A stretch of DNA of 15,808 nt from ChocPot-Mid sp043804925 (GCA_043804925.1 JAZDIP010000090.1:1-15808); one strand, 5' to 3'; numbered from the stretch's first letter, positions 7,972-15,667 are shown. The notes: generated by a model not told the origin, from the sequence alone. Translations and numbers: made by a program.

Positions 7972-8535
7972 TTATACTTTTTGTCCATCCGGTTGAATCA
8001 TAGGATAATCGGGAATAATCAAACCCTTTTCAATCTTCCTTAGTTTGCTTTTTGCAAGAGTTTTCCTAATGGCAGACAACCTTTCATAAAACAGAATACC
8101 ATCTAAGTGGTCAATCTCATGCTGAATTACCCTTGACAATAAATCATTAGCTTCAATTACTTTTTGATTTCCGTTGAGGTCAAAGTACCTAACCTGAATT
8201 TTTTCGGGACGCCAAACTTTATCATTGAATTTTGGAATGCTTAAGCAACCTTCCGACATTTCGACTTCTTGAACTGATTCATCTTCAATTTCAGGATTGA
8301 GCATTACAATCGGAGGATGTCTGTATTTTTCTTCACTGCTTACGGATGTATCAACCACAATCAATGATTTGGAAACACCAACCTGGTTAGCCGCCAGACC
8401 AATACCATCATCTTTATACATTGTTTCGAACATATCTTCAACCAGCTTTTTGATGTTACTGTCAATTTCGGTAACATCTTCCGTTTTTTTCTTCATCAAG
8501 GGATGAAAGCAATTATATATAGGTAACTGAGCCAT
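7972..8535 (-). CDS. def: Peptide deformylase
   Basis: Def removes the N-formyl group from nascent proteins after initiation with fMet-tRNA, the product of the tRNA at 122-194. All three metal and catalytic motifs are present: GIGLAANQVG, EGCLSIP (metal-binding Cys) and QHEIDHLDG (two metal-binding His and the catalytic Glu). I start it at the ATG giving MAQLPIYNC (187 residues). A TTG three codons upstream would add MIF, but the ATG matches the usual family start. The gene diverges from the DUF362 gene across about 140 bases. fmt, its common neighbour elsewhere, is not in the window. Confidence 0.96.
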   Translation of the reverse strand: MAQLPIYNCFHPLMKKKTEDVTEIDSNIKKLVEDMFETMYKDDGIGLAANQVGVSKSLIVVDTSVSSEEKYRHPPIVMLNPEIEDESVQEVEMSEGCLSIPKFNDKVWRPEKIQVRYFDLNGNQKVIEANDLLSRVIQHEIDHLDGILFYERLSAIRKTLAKSKLRKIEKGLIIPDYPMIQPDGQKV

Positions 8536-8677
8536 AAAAATCAATATAATCTTTAAATATCAAACAAAATAATTATAAATTCAATGAATAACAATCTTTT
8601 ATTCGACTCAATTTGTTAAATTATATTTTGTCAGAAAGCAAATTTTTCAATTATTTATTGATGAATCCAAGGAAATT

Positions 8678-9844
8678 ATGGAAGATAAAAAATCAATAAC
8701 ACGCAGAGATTTCGTAAAAACGAGCACGGCTGTTGCATTAGCCGGAGCCATTGGTAAGTTTGAAAAGGTATCAGCACAGGATAAACAAATTCCTGAAAAA
8801 CCAAAAACAAATCTTGAAGATGCTTTGAAATATCCCAAAACAGAATATTCAATTCCCGGCAAATACCCGGGCAGAGTTGTCGAAATTCAAAATTCAAAAG
8901 CTATACAAGACGGCAAGTTCGATTACGAACAAATCAGCTTTATGGTAGACCGTGCTTTGATGTTTCTCACAGAAAAAGCAGACAATAAGGAAGCATGGAA
9001 AACTTTCTTTTCACCAACTGACAGAATAGGTATTAAAGTCAATCCTGTTGCCGGAAAACTGCTTTCTACAAGTCACGAAGTAGTCAGAACAATAATTGCC
9101 GAACTTGTAAACATTGGAGTACCATATGAAAATATAATTATATGGGACAGGAGGGAATTTCAGCTTCATGAAGCCGGATTTACTTCGGATAAGTTCCCAG
9201 CTATTAAAATTATGGGAACAGAAAAAAAAGATTCCAAAGGTTCATTTTATAATGAATCGGGAATTCTTTACAGCGAAGAAATGATTGACAAAGATTGGTA
9301 TTACCGGGCAGATGTCGAAGGGACTTATGATGAAGAATCCATGCCATATATGGTTAATGGAGGCAAATATTCATATTTCACAAAAATTGTTACTCAGCAC
9401 GTTGATAAAATTATCAATGTTCCAATTCTGAAAAATGCAGGTGCTTCAATTACAGGTTGTTTAAAAAACATTGCTTATGGCTCAATTACCAATACTGCAA
9501 GATTGCATAAACCGCTTTGGGCTGAAACCTGTGCGGAAGTGCCCTGCTTTCCTCCGTTAAGAGACAAAGTTGTATTAAATATTGTCGATGCTATAAGAGG
9601 TTGTTATGACGGAGGTCCCGGTGCTAAACCCGAGTTCATTACTGATTTTAATACAATTCTTGCCGGAACTGACCCTGTTGCTCTCGATAGAATTGGATTT
9701 GATATTATTCTTAACAAAAGACGAGAAAAAGAAATTCAAAAAGACATTGTACCTTCATCTGTAAATTTTCTCTTACTCGCTGAAAAGAATGGGCTTGGTA
9801 TCGCTGACATAAGAAAAATTGAAATTAAGAAGTTTGTATTTTAA
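8678..9844 (+). CDS. Tat-exported DUF362 domain protein
   Basis: The 388-residue protein starts with a twin-arginine signal: SITRRDFVKTS, then a hydrophobic AVALAGAIG, with cleavage probably near SAQ33. This implies export in folded, possibly cofactor-loaded form. The body matches DUF362: DRIGIKVNPVAG (115-126), a middle domain, then INVPILKNAGASITGCLKN (246-264) followed by IAYGSI, and GTDPVALDRIGFDIIL near the C-terminus. Cysteines at 261, 285, 290 and 309 could bind a cofactor, but there is no CxxCxxC ferredoxin motif of the kind fused to some DUF362 proteins. AAGGAAA precedes the ATG. It is first of a three-gene operon, 13 bases before the DUF6599-like gene. The biochemical function is unknown. 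Confidence 0.85.
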   Translation: MEDKKSITRRDFVKTSTAVALAGAIGKFEKVSAQDKQIPEKPKTNLEDALKYPKTEYSIPGKYPGRVVEIQNSKAIQDGKFDYEQISFMVDRALMFLTEKADNKEAWKTFFSPTDRIGIKVNPVAGKLLSTSHEVVRTIIAELVNIGVPYENIIIWDRREFQLHEAGFTSDKFPAIKIMGTEKKDSKGSFYNESGILYSEEMIDKDWYYRADVEGTYDEESMPYMVNGGKYSYFTKIVTQHVDKIINVPILKNAGASITGCLKNIAYGSITNTARLHKPLWAETCAEVPCFPPLRDKVVLNIVDAIRGCYDGGPGAKPEFITDFNTILAGTDPVALDRIGFDIILNKRREKEIQKDIVPSSVNFLLLAEKNGLGIADIRKIEIKKFVF

Positions 9845-9857
9845 CTTTATATAATTG

Positions 9858-10706
9858 ATGAAATTAGCTTGCCTCATATTCTTAATATTGTTTCAGCCCA
9901 ATTTGTTTGGCCAGGAAGCATCTGTCATTAAGATGCCTGATATTATTGATACCAAGATTGAAACCAAACATTTCAATGGAAATTCTCTTTGGGGATATAT
10001 TAATGGAGGAGCAGATTTGTATCTCGAATATGGATTTGATAACCTGACACTTCATATTTTTCAATATAATGCTGAACAAATAAAAATTGAATTATATAAA
10101 ATGACAAGTAATGAAACGGCTTTCGGCATTTTCTCAGTTTCATTTAATAAATGCAAAGACTTTGAATTACTAACAAAATATTATTGTATAAATAATTATC
10201 ATGTTCAGATTGCAAGAGGAAAATACTACATCTCTATTATCAATGAAACAGGGAAAAAAGAGACACTGGAATATTGCATAGAAATAGCGAAAAAGTTAAT
10301 TATTCAGATTGATGATGAATTTGAATTACCTAGTTTACTTAAAATGAGCGATTTAATTAACAATACTAATATCAAATTATTCAAAGGCGAATTGGGTTTG
10401 CAAAATATAAATAGTAATATCTCTAATTGGCTGAAACTAAATAAAGATTTAATATGTTATTTTACTCCTTTGTCAACGGATAGCGGTGAAATTGAAATGT
10501 TTTATGTCAAATTTAAAAAGAAATCAGATTTATCAAAGTTTTTATTAAATAACGTAATCAAATTAAATGAAAATAAGTTACTGCATTTAGCTGACAAATC
10601 AATTCATATTTTTAATAGAAAAATTTCAAATTTGGAACTTATTTTGCTAACAACAAATAAAGAAATAAATTTGAAAAGTATTTACGATAAGAATTTTAGT
10701 CATTGA
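9858..10706 (+). CDS. Exported DUF6599-like protein
   Basis: The 282-residue protein starts with a Sec signal peptide (MKLACLIFLILFQPNLFGQ). The diagnostic segment LWGYINGGADLYLEYGF at 44-60 closely resembles the conserved core of DUF6599 proteins. A region about an activity or stress-like module (ETAFGIFSVSF, about 100-110) follows. The C-terminal half is lysine- and asparagine-rich and poorly conserved in appearance. I chose the ATG at 9858 over the adjacent TTG at 9855. No strong ribosome-binding site is present, so translation may be coupled to the DUF362 gene 13 bases upstream. Its stop overlaps the TTG start of the Sir2 gene. The family name is from recognition of the motif; the function is unknown. 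Confidence 0.6.
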   Translation: MKLACLIFLILFQPNLFGQEASVIKMPDIIDTKIETKHFNGNSLWGYINGGADLYLEYGFDNLTLHIFQYNAEQIKIELYKMTSNETAFGIFSVSFNKCKDFELLTKYYCINNYHVQIARGKYYISIINETGKKETLEYCIEIAKKLIIQIDDEFELPSLLKMSDLINNTNIKLFKGELGLQNINSNISNWLKLNKDLICYFTPLSTDSGEIEMFYVKFKKKSDLSKFLLNNVIKLNENKLLHLADKSIHIFNRKISNLELILLTTNKEINLKSIYDKNFSH

Positions 10707-11545
10707 CAAACATTGAAGAAAATATCGAGTTAGCCGCAAAAGCTTTAAAAAAAGCTGATGCGATTATTATTACAGCCGGTGCAGGTATGGGTGTAGATTC
10801 CGGGTTACCTGATTTCAGAGGTAATGAAGGATTTTGGAAAGCTTACCCCCCTATTGCAAAACTTGGCATATCTTTTAGCGGTATGGCAAATCCTCAGTGG
10901 TTTACAACTAATCCAAAGCTTGCATGGGGTTTTTATGGGCATCGTCTGAATTTATACAGAAAAACAGAACCTCATTCGGGATTTACAACTTTACTAAAGT
11001 ATGCAGATGAGAAGAAAGGAAAATACTTTGTTTTTACGTCAAATGTTGACGGTCAGTTCCAAAAAGCAGGATTTGATGAGAACCAAATAGCCGAGTGTCA
11101 TGGTTCTATTCATCATTTACAGTGCCATTCTGCTTGTACACGTGATATTTGGAGTGCTGAGGATATTGAAATCAGAGTTAATGAGGAGATTTTGGAAGCC
11201 GAAGAGCCATTGCCAAAGTGCATTCATTGCGGCAGTATTGCCAGACCGAATATTTTGATGTTTGGTGATTGGAACTGGCTTGACGAACGTACTTCGGCAC
11301 AGGAAACGAGATTGGATAAATGGCTTAACTCAATTGTTAATAAGAAAATAGTAATTGTCGAATGTGGAGCAGGGTCTTCCGTTCCAACAGTAAGATATAA
11401 ATCCGAATCTGTAGCCGCTTCGAGAAATGCCACACTAATCAGAATCAATCCAAGAGAATATCAGGTACCTCACGGGCATATTTCAATCCCTTTGGGAGCT
11501 AAGGAAGGAATTGAAAAGATTTTTAACCTCTTAAATACTGTTTGA
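10703..11545 (+). CDS. Sir2-family NAD-dependent protein deacetylase
   Basis: Sirtuins remove acyl groups from lysine using NAD+. The 280 residues contain the NAD-binding GAGMGVDSGLPDFRG (26-40), FTSNVDGQFQKAGF (111-124) in place of the canonical TQNID segment, and the catalytic His133 in ECHGS. The zinc-binding cysteines are C141/C145 and C173/C176, followed by RPNILMFGD and the late CGAGSSVPT segment. The divergent NAD loops put it in a bacterial subfamily distinct from CobB. The start is TTG in the overlap TTGA with the preceding stop, indicating translational coupling. The next in-frame Met lies inside the NAD loop and is too late. Being cytoplasmic, it is an unexpected operon partner for two exported proteins. 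Confidence 0.88.
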   Translation: MTNIEENIELAAKALKKADAIIITAGAGMGVDSGLPDFRGNEGFWKAYPPIAKLGISFSGMANPQWFTTNPKLAWGFYGHRLNLYRKTEPHSGFTTLLKYADEKKGKYFVFTSNVDGQFQKAGFDENQIAECHGSIHHLQCHSACTRDIWSAEDIEIRVNEEILEAEEPLPKCIHCGSIARPNILMFGDWNWLDERTSAQETRLDKWLNSIVNKKIVIVECGAGSSVPTVRYKSESVAASRNATLIRINPREYQVPHGHISIPLGAKEGIEKIFNLLNTV

Positions 11546-12182
11546 CAGTTAGGAATACCCAAAAAGAACAAATCGAAATTATCGAAAAGAAACTTATACA
11601 TCTCGCTAAGATACACAGAGAATCTATCCCGGAGGGATTGAATTATTTCACGCAAAATTCTGAACTGTGATTTTTGTGATTAATTTGATTTAGCTGATTT
11701 TCACCTTGGCTTGAATTGTTTTTTCCCAGAGAGGTGCAATTTTGTTTATCTGTATTTTATTGTTTTTTCATGGGTTAAAGAATGTGAAAAAAGAAATTTC
11801 ACCAATTGCACCGCAATTTTCTATTTTTTATTTTGGTGGTTTTTTGCGACAACGGTTTTTCATGTACCGACAAACAAGTAATGAGCTAAGTTTATATATA
11901 CCAGTATGTTTACTTCTATTAAAGTTTAAAATGGCGGTTTTGTCGTAGTTTTTTTTATTTTTTTGAGTTACTACCCTGTTTTCTATTATCTGTGAACCAA
12001 AGGGAACACCATATTTAATTTGCAAAGAACAAGCTGGACAAAATTATCCAGGGAAAAGGAAACGTAATTTATTTTATTTTGAAATTATTTTTATGACGTT
12101 TACCATTACCATTTACAATAAAAACATATTTACATCTCTTGCCATTTAAAATAATTTATCGTATTTTTAAAATATAAAATAG
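11546..12182. other. Gene-poor region with degenerate repeats
   Basis: No convincing gene is present. From left to right there is a small palindrome ATCCC-GGA-GGGAT at 11626-11638, and a period-9 run of four TGATT-headed units at 11668-11703. AT-rich sequence with several T runs (11700-11960) follows, then unstructured sequence. The open frames of 65-68 codons here have homopolymer-driven compositions and no start signals. The region looks like decayed intergenic or former coding DNA. Confidence 0.55.
11668..11703. repeat. Period-9 degenerate repeat (TGATTnnnn, 4 copies)
   Basis: Four units, TGATTTTTG, TGATTAATT, TGATTTAGC and TGATTTTCA, repeat every 9 bases. The fixed TGATT head with a variable tail is a style I associate with intergenic repeats in Bacteroidetes/Chlorobi genomes. 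Confidence 0.6.
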
Positions 12183-12335
12183 TGTTTTAAAATTATAATA
12201 TTGATATTGAAAAAAATGGATGGTATTTGTATATATTATTTAGATATTTCCAAACTTATTAGTGGTATTTATTTATATAATATTATCATTGATGACGCTC
12301 AACTTGAAACAGGTAAGATTAGTATAATAAGATGA
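12183..12335 (+). pseudogene. Detached C-terminal tail of a T9SS-sorted protein
   Basis: The frame is open from the stop at 12180-12182 to TGA at 12333-12335. Its last 33 codons include YLDISKLISGIYLYNIII and end LETGKISIIR. This matches the end of T9SS type A sorting domains and aligns with the tail of the very next gene (DISGLTSGAYLYMI, then KTGKLISIT). No passenger domain, signal peptide or ribosome-binding site precedes it; the upstream codons are low-complexity. A strong terminator follows 3 bases after the stop, as expected for the genuine 3' end of a former gene. I read it as a remnant of a paralogue of the downstream gene. Confidence 0.65.
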
Positions 12336-12338
12336 TTT

Positions 12339-12378
12339 AATTATTGGGCTGTCTTAAACGACAGCCCAATAATTTTTT
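12339..12378 (+). terminator. Rho-independent terminator in front of the next gene
   Basis: Two perfect 15-nt arms (12339-12353 and 12360-12374) with a 6-nt loop TTAAAC form a hairpin followed by a T run. It begins 3 bases after the stop of the T9SS-tail remnant, which it would have terminated. Only the ribosome-binding site GGGAG (12379-12383) lies between it and the ATG at 12391. The next gene is therefore either transcribed from a promoter whose transcript must read through this hairpin, or regulated by it. Confidence 0.85.
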
Positions 12379-12390
12379 GGGAGTAAAAAC

Positions 12391-13767
12391 ATGAAATATA
12401 TTATTTTTTTTCTAATTATTTTGAATAACCAATTAATCTCGAGCGATTGGAAATTAATTAACGATTTTGAAGGTAGCAGTGTTAAATCAATAACATGTAC
12501 TGACAGTAATAACTGTTTTTTACTTAATCAAAGAACATGGTATACTAAATTATATAAATCTTCTAATCAAGGTGTAACTTGGGATTCTGTTTTTCAATCT
12601 GATCCTTTCAAAGAAGAATATCCCTTTCTTGTTAATGCTGCAAGTGGGGTTTCCCCAACTCCCGATTATTATTTTATAGCTATGTGGGATTGCGCGGTAT
12701 TAAAAAAGAGTACTGACGGGGGTAAAACTTTTAAAAGAATATATCTAGATACTTGCGATTATGATTATTTAAAACATCTTTATGAATTTACTATGTACGA
12801 TACAAATTACGGTTTTGGTGAGTCGGATGATTTTTTATATATTACTAAGGATGGATGGGAAACTTTTGAAAAAGTACAAATAAATAGCAATCAAGAATGG
12901 TACTATTCACCTTTTTTCATAGATTCAAATACAATTGTAATGACATATTTTTCCTATGCGATTAGGAATTTAGGTAAAGGTATGGCATTTTTGAAATATA
13001 ATATTACTAAAGAAAATTGGGACACAGTATCTTTTTTTGTTCGCGATTCACCTGACTATGAAGACATAATTGAAAGTATAGATTTTGTTGATGACACATT
13101 GGGATATGGTTGTGGTTGGTCATATACTGAAAATGATAGTGGATATTATGATATAATTTATAAAACTACCAATGGTGGATATAATTGGAACAGAATATTA
13201 AAAGAACTAAATCTACCAAAAGACGGCCTTGCAAAAATAAAATTTCATGATAACAAAAATGGCGTAGCAGCCGGGATGTATAAAAAAATTTATATAACAA
13301 ATGATGGTGGTGAAACCTGGGTACTAAGTGAAGCTCCAGAAAAATGGAATGGTATATCGTCTTTTAATATAATTTGGATAGGTCATCATCCACATCTAGG
13401 TATGGATGCATTTGGAGGTGGATTATACCGTTACGAAGGTGAATTCTTCGACTTCACACCTGACACGACAGACACGACAGATATTGAGGAATATATTAGA
13501 AATATGTTTGGAGAGATTGAAGTGAATGCACATTTTTACCGCTCACAGCTTTACATCAGCATCAACGACGAACATTTCCGCAAATACAAACTGCAAATTT
13601 GCGATATTATGGGTAATGTTGCTATGGAGCAAGAGTTGAGTTCGGGGGTTGGCACTTTGTATGTTCCTTATGACATTTCGGGTTTGACAAGCGGTGCTTA
13701 TTTGTATATGATTTCTTGTCAGGGTGTGGTGGTTAAGACGGGAAAGCTCATTTCAATTACGAATTAA
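12391..13767 (+). CDS. T9SS-secreted beta-propeller protein (YCF48/BNR-like repeats)
   Basis: The 458-residue protein has a Sec signal peptide (MKYIIFFLIILNNQLISS). A beta-propeller-like region at about 20-350 carries BNR/Asp-box-like repeats SSNQGVTWDSV (57-67), STDGGKTFKRI (107-117), TNGGYNWNRI (260-269) and TNDGGETWVLSE (303-314). A short DTTDTTDIEEY linker (358-368) leads to a T9SS type A sorting domain at about 376-458 with LQICDIMGNV and DISGLTSGAYLYMIS, ending GKLISITN. Secretion through T9SS to the cell surface or medium is expected; no enzymatic motif is visible. GGGAG sits 7 bases before the ATG, immediately after a terminator hairpin. By eye the sorting domain is clearly less AT-rich than the propeller, suggesting separate origins. 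It could also be called a photosystem assembly-like (Ycf48) propeller; the function is unknown. Confidence 0.82.
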   Translation: MKYIIFFLIILNNQLISSDWKLINDFEGSSVKSITCTDSNNCFLLNQRTWYTKLYKSSNQGVTWDSVFQSDPFKEEYPFLVNAASGVSPTPDYYFIAMWDCAVLKKSTDGGKTFKRIYLDTCDYDYLKHLYEFTMYDTNYGFGESDDFLYITKDGWETFEKVQINSNQEWYYSPFFIDSNTIVMTYFSYAIRNLGKGMAFLKYNITKENWDTVSFFVRDSPDYEDIIESIDFVDDTLGYGCGWSYTENDSGYYDIIYKTTNGGYNWNRILKELNLPKDGLAKIKFHDNKNGVAAGMYKKIYITNDGGETWVLSEAPEKWNGISSFNIIWIGHHPHLGMDAFGGGLYRYEGEFFDFTPDTTDTTDIEEYIRNMFGEIEVNAHFYRSQLYISINDEHFRKYKLQICDIMGNVAMEQELSSGVGTLYVPYDISGLTSGAYLYMISCQGVVVKTGKLISITN

Positions 13768-13785
13768 GAATTGTTACTGACGTAT

Positions 13786-14011
13786 ATCCTTCGACAAGCT
13801 CAGGATAGCAGAAGTCGTTAGTCGTTAGTCGTTAGTCGTCAGTCAACAGTAATTATACATCCTTCGACAAGCTCAGGATGACGTAGTACAAGCTCAAGAT
13901 GACGGAGTATAAGCTCAGGATGACAGAAGTCGTTAGTCGTCAGTCGTCAGTCAACTGTAATTATACATCCTTCGACAAGCTCAGGATGACGGAGTACAAG
14001 CTCAGGATGAC
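13786..14011. repeat. Cluster of interspersed repeats (ATCCTTCGACAAGCTCAGGA family)
   Basis: Three full copies of ATCCTTCGACAAGCTCAGGA start at 13786, 13859 and 13967. Shortened copies containing the ACAAGCTCAGGATGAC core lie near 13888, 13909 and 13996. They alternate with a period-7 block made of GTCGTTA/GTCGTCA units (about 13811-13850 and 13926-13955) that ends GTCAAC(A/T)GTAATTATAC. The two composite modules are direct repeats. The core resembles a repeat seen in many bacterial genomes. Together with flanking sequence it fills the 408-base gap between the T9SS gene and murD, and I see no gene there. Confidence 0.9.
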
Positions 14012-14108
14012 TATTTGATTACAAATACTATGAATTATGGCTATTATTTAAAACTACCGGAAAAATATAGTCATTGTTGTATGTTCATAAAAGTTGGAAA
14101 ATATATTA

Positions 14109-14138
14109 TTTGTTTCAAAGAATTATTGTTTAATTTTG
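14109..14138 (+). promoter_or_regulatory. Candidate murD promoter (Bacteroidetes-type)
   Basis: TAATTTTG at 14131-14138 matches the Bacteroidetes -7 consensus TAnnTTTG. TTTG at 14109-14112 lies 18 bases upstream, slightly shorter than the usual 19-21 spacing to the -33 element. It would place transcription start near 14145, about 30 bases before the murD ATG. Confidence 0.4.
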
Positions 14139-14175
14139 CCTTGCAGCATAATTACAATTTGAATTTGGGGGAATA

Positions 14176-15591
14176 ATGAACATAGCAGTCATAGGGGCTG
14201 CCCGTAGTGGTTTGGCAGCTGCCTTACTGGCAAAAAAGCTTTTGCATAATGTATTTCTGTCTGAAAGCCGTTCTAAAGATGACTTTCAGGAGACATTCGA
14301 TTTATTGCAAAAAAACGGCATTGAATCAGAGTTCGGAGGCAATACAAACAAAGCATTGGAAGGTACCGAACTTATTATTACATCCCCCGGTGTACCCAGA
14401 ACAGCTTGGATTATCAAAGAAGCAGAGAAATTGAATATCCCTGTCATCAGCGAACTTGAATTTGCATATCAGCATTGTAAAAATCCAATTATAGCCATAA
14501 CAGGTACTAACGGAAAAACTACTACAACAAGCTTGATAGCACATATTTTCAATAAATCAGAGCGAAAAGCAGTCGTTGCCGGGAATATCGGTGAACCTTT
14601 ATCAAATATTATCCTTCGACAAGCTCAGGAAGATGGAAGACAGAAGTCAGAAGACAGAAGTCAGAATGAAAAACAACAAGATGATATTAAAGATAGCTTA
14701 ATAGATAAAAATACGGTGTTGGTTGTTGAAGTGAGTAGTTATCAATTGGACAGGATAGTTAACTTCAAACCGGAAGTAGCTTTGATATTAAATATTACTC
14801 CTGACCATTTGGCTTACCACGGAACTATTGAAGATTATGCACGTACAAAATATAAAATAGCAAAAAATCATGATTCAAATTGCTTGTTAATACTTAATGC
14901 AGATGATGAGTTGGCATCGAAAGGTGCTTTATATACACAAGGTCAAGTAGCATATTTTTCCATAAACAAGGTTGTGGGGGGAATATACAGCCGAGATGGA
15001 AAAATGTGTTATAATTATCCAAAACAGCAAAAAGAGGAGATCATAATGACTTTAGACGAAGTAAGTATTCCTGGCACTCACAATGCCCAAAACTCAATGG
15101 CTGCTGCATTAGCGGCTCGTGCCTTTGAAATCACCAATGAGAATATACGGGACAGTCTGATGACATTCGAGGGTGTCGAACACCGGCTTGAATTCGTAAG
15201 AAACATTGATGGTGTTGATTATATTAACGATTCTAAGGCAACGAATATTAATGCTACATGGTATGCATTATCAAGCTACAAGAAACCTATTATCTGGATT
15301 GCCGGAGGCAGGGGTGATTCGAACAATTACTCCGAACTTGATGATGTAGCTGAAAAAAATGTTGATACAGTAATTGCTATAGGTGAGGAATCAAATAATA
15401 TTTTTAATCATTTTTCATCTAAGCTTCGATGTTTCAGGTGTGACAGTTTGGAAGCGGCTGTTATAAAAGCCAGGAATATTGCTTTAAAGGGTAATATTGT
15501 TTTATTCACACCTGCCTGCAAGTCTTTCGACATGTTTATTAATTATGAACACAGAGGAGAAGTATTTAAGGAGATTGTTAATAAACTTTAA
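14176..15591 (+). CDS. murD: UDP-N-acetylmuramoyl-L-alanine--D-glutamate ligase
   Basis: MurD adds D-glutamate to UDP-MurNAc-L-Ala in cytoplasmic peptidoglycan precursor synthesis. All three Mur ligase domains are present in the 471 residues. The N-terminal Rossmann-like domain starts IAVIGAARSG and includes TSPGVPR. The ATPase domain has ITGTNGKTTTT (P loop, 108-118), GNIGEPL, VEVSSYQLD and ILNITPDHLAYHGT. The C-terminal domain has GTHNAQNSMAA, EHRLEFV, DSKATN, AGGRGD and FTPACKSFDMF. GGGGGAA precedes the ATG. Between GNIGEPLSNI and TVLVVEVSS there is an extra, strongly hydrophilic stretch (about 147-172) encoded by interspersed repeat DNA. E. coli MurD has only about 10 residues between the equivalent segments. 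It stands apart from other mur genes, at least on its left side. Confidence 0.96.
   Translation: MNIAVIGAARSGLAAALLAKKLLHNVFLSESRSKDDFQETFDLLQKNGIESEFGGNTNKALEGTELIITSPGVPRTAWIIKEAEKLNIPVISELEFAYQHCKNPIIAITGTNGKTTTTSLIAHIFNKSERKAVVAGNIGEPLSNIILRQAQEDGRQKSEDRSQNEKQQDDIKDSLIDKNTVLVVEVSSYQLDRIVNFKPEVALILNITPDHLAYHGTIEDYARTKYKIAKNHDSNCLLILNADDELASKGALYTQGQVAYFSINKVVGGIYSRDGKMCYNYPKQQKEEIIMTLDEVSIPGTHNAQNSMAAALAARAFEITNENIRDSLMTFEGVEHRLEFVRNIDGVDYINDSKATNINATWYALSSYKKPIIWIAGGRGDSNNYSELDDVAEKNVDTVIAIGEESNNIFNHFSSKLRCFRCDSLEAAVIKARNIALKGNIVLFTPACKSFDMFINYEHRGEVFKEIVNKL
14611..14669 (+). repeat. Interspersed repeat inserted in frame within murD
   Basis: ATCCTTCGACAAGCTCAGGA at 14611-14630 is identical to the core of the intergenic repeats at 13786, 13859 and 13967. 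It is followed by a GATGGAAGACAGAA segment and alternating heptamers GACAGAA and GTCAGAA (four units, about 14639-14666). The frame stays open and encodes LRQAQEDGRQKSEDRSQNE. Confidence 0.92.
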
Positions 15592-15667
15592 TTGCCGGGA
15601 AAAGGGATTAATTAACAATTTAAAATTCACAATTAATAATTATTTTTCGTGAATTGTGTACCGTAAA

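Noticed and set aside
8600..8630. Promoter with TATATTTTG upstream of the DUF362 gene
   Set aside because: It has one base too many for TAnnTTTG, so the match cannot be separated from AT-rich background.
8647..8897. Minus-strand frames of 71-73 codons over the DUF362 start
   Set aside because: They are antisense shadows of a well-supported gene with a Tat signal and ribosome-binding site.
11836..11955. Inverted repeat ends (GCGACAAC... and ...TTTTGTCGTAG) as a miniature transposon
   Set aside because: Only about 6 bases pair before the match fails, and no target-site duplication is visible.
11742..12025. Overlapping 65-68 codon frames on both strands
   Set aside because: They consist largely of T- and A-run codons, lack start signals and show no domain pattern.
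13786..14011. CRISPR-like alternation of repeats and spacers
   Set aside because: Repeat lengths and distances are irregular, the intervening DNA is itself repetitive, and no cas gene is present.
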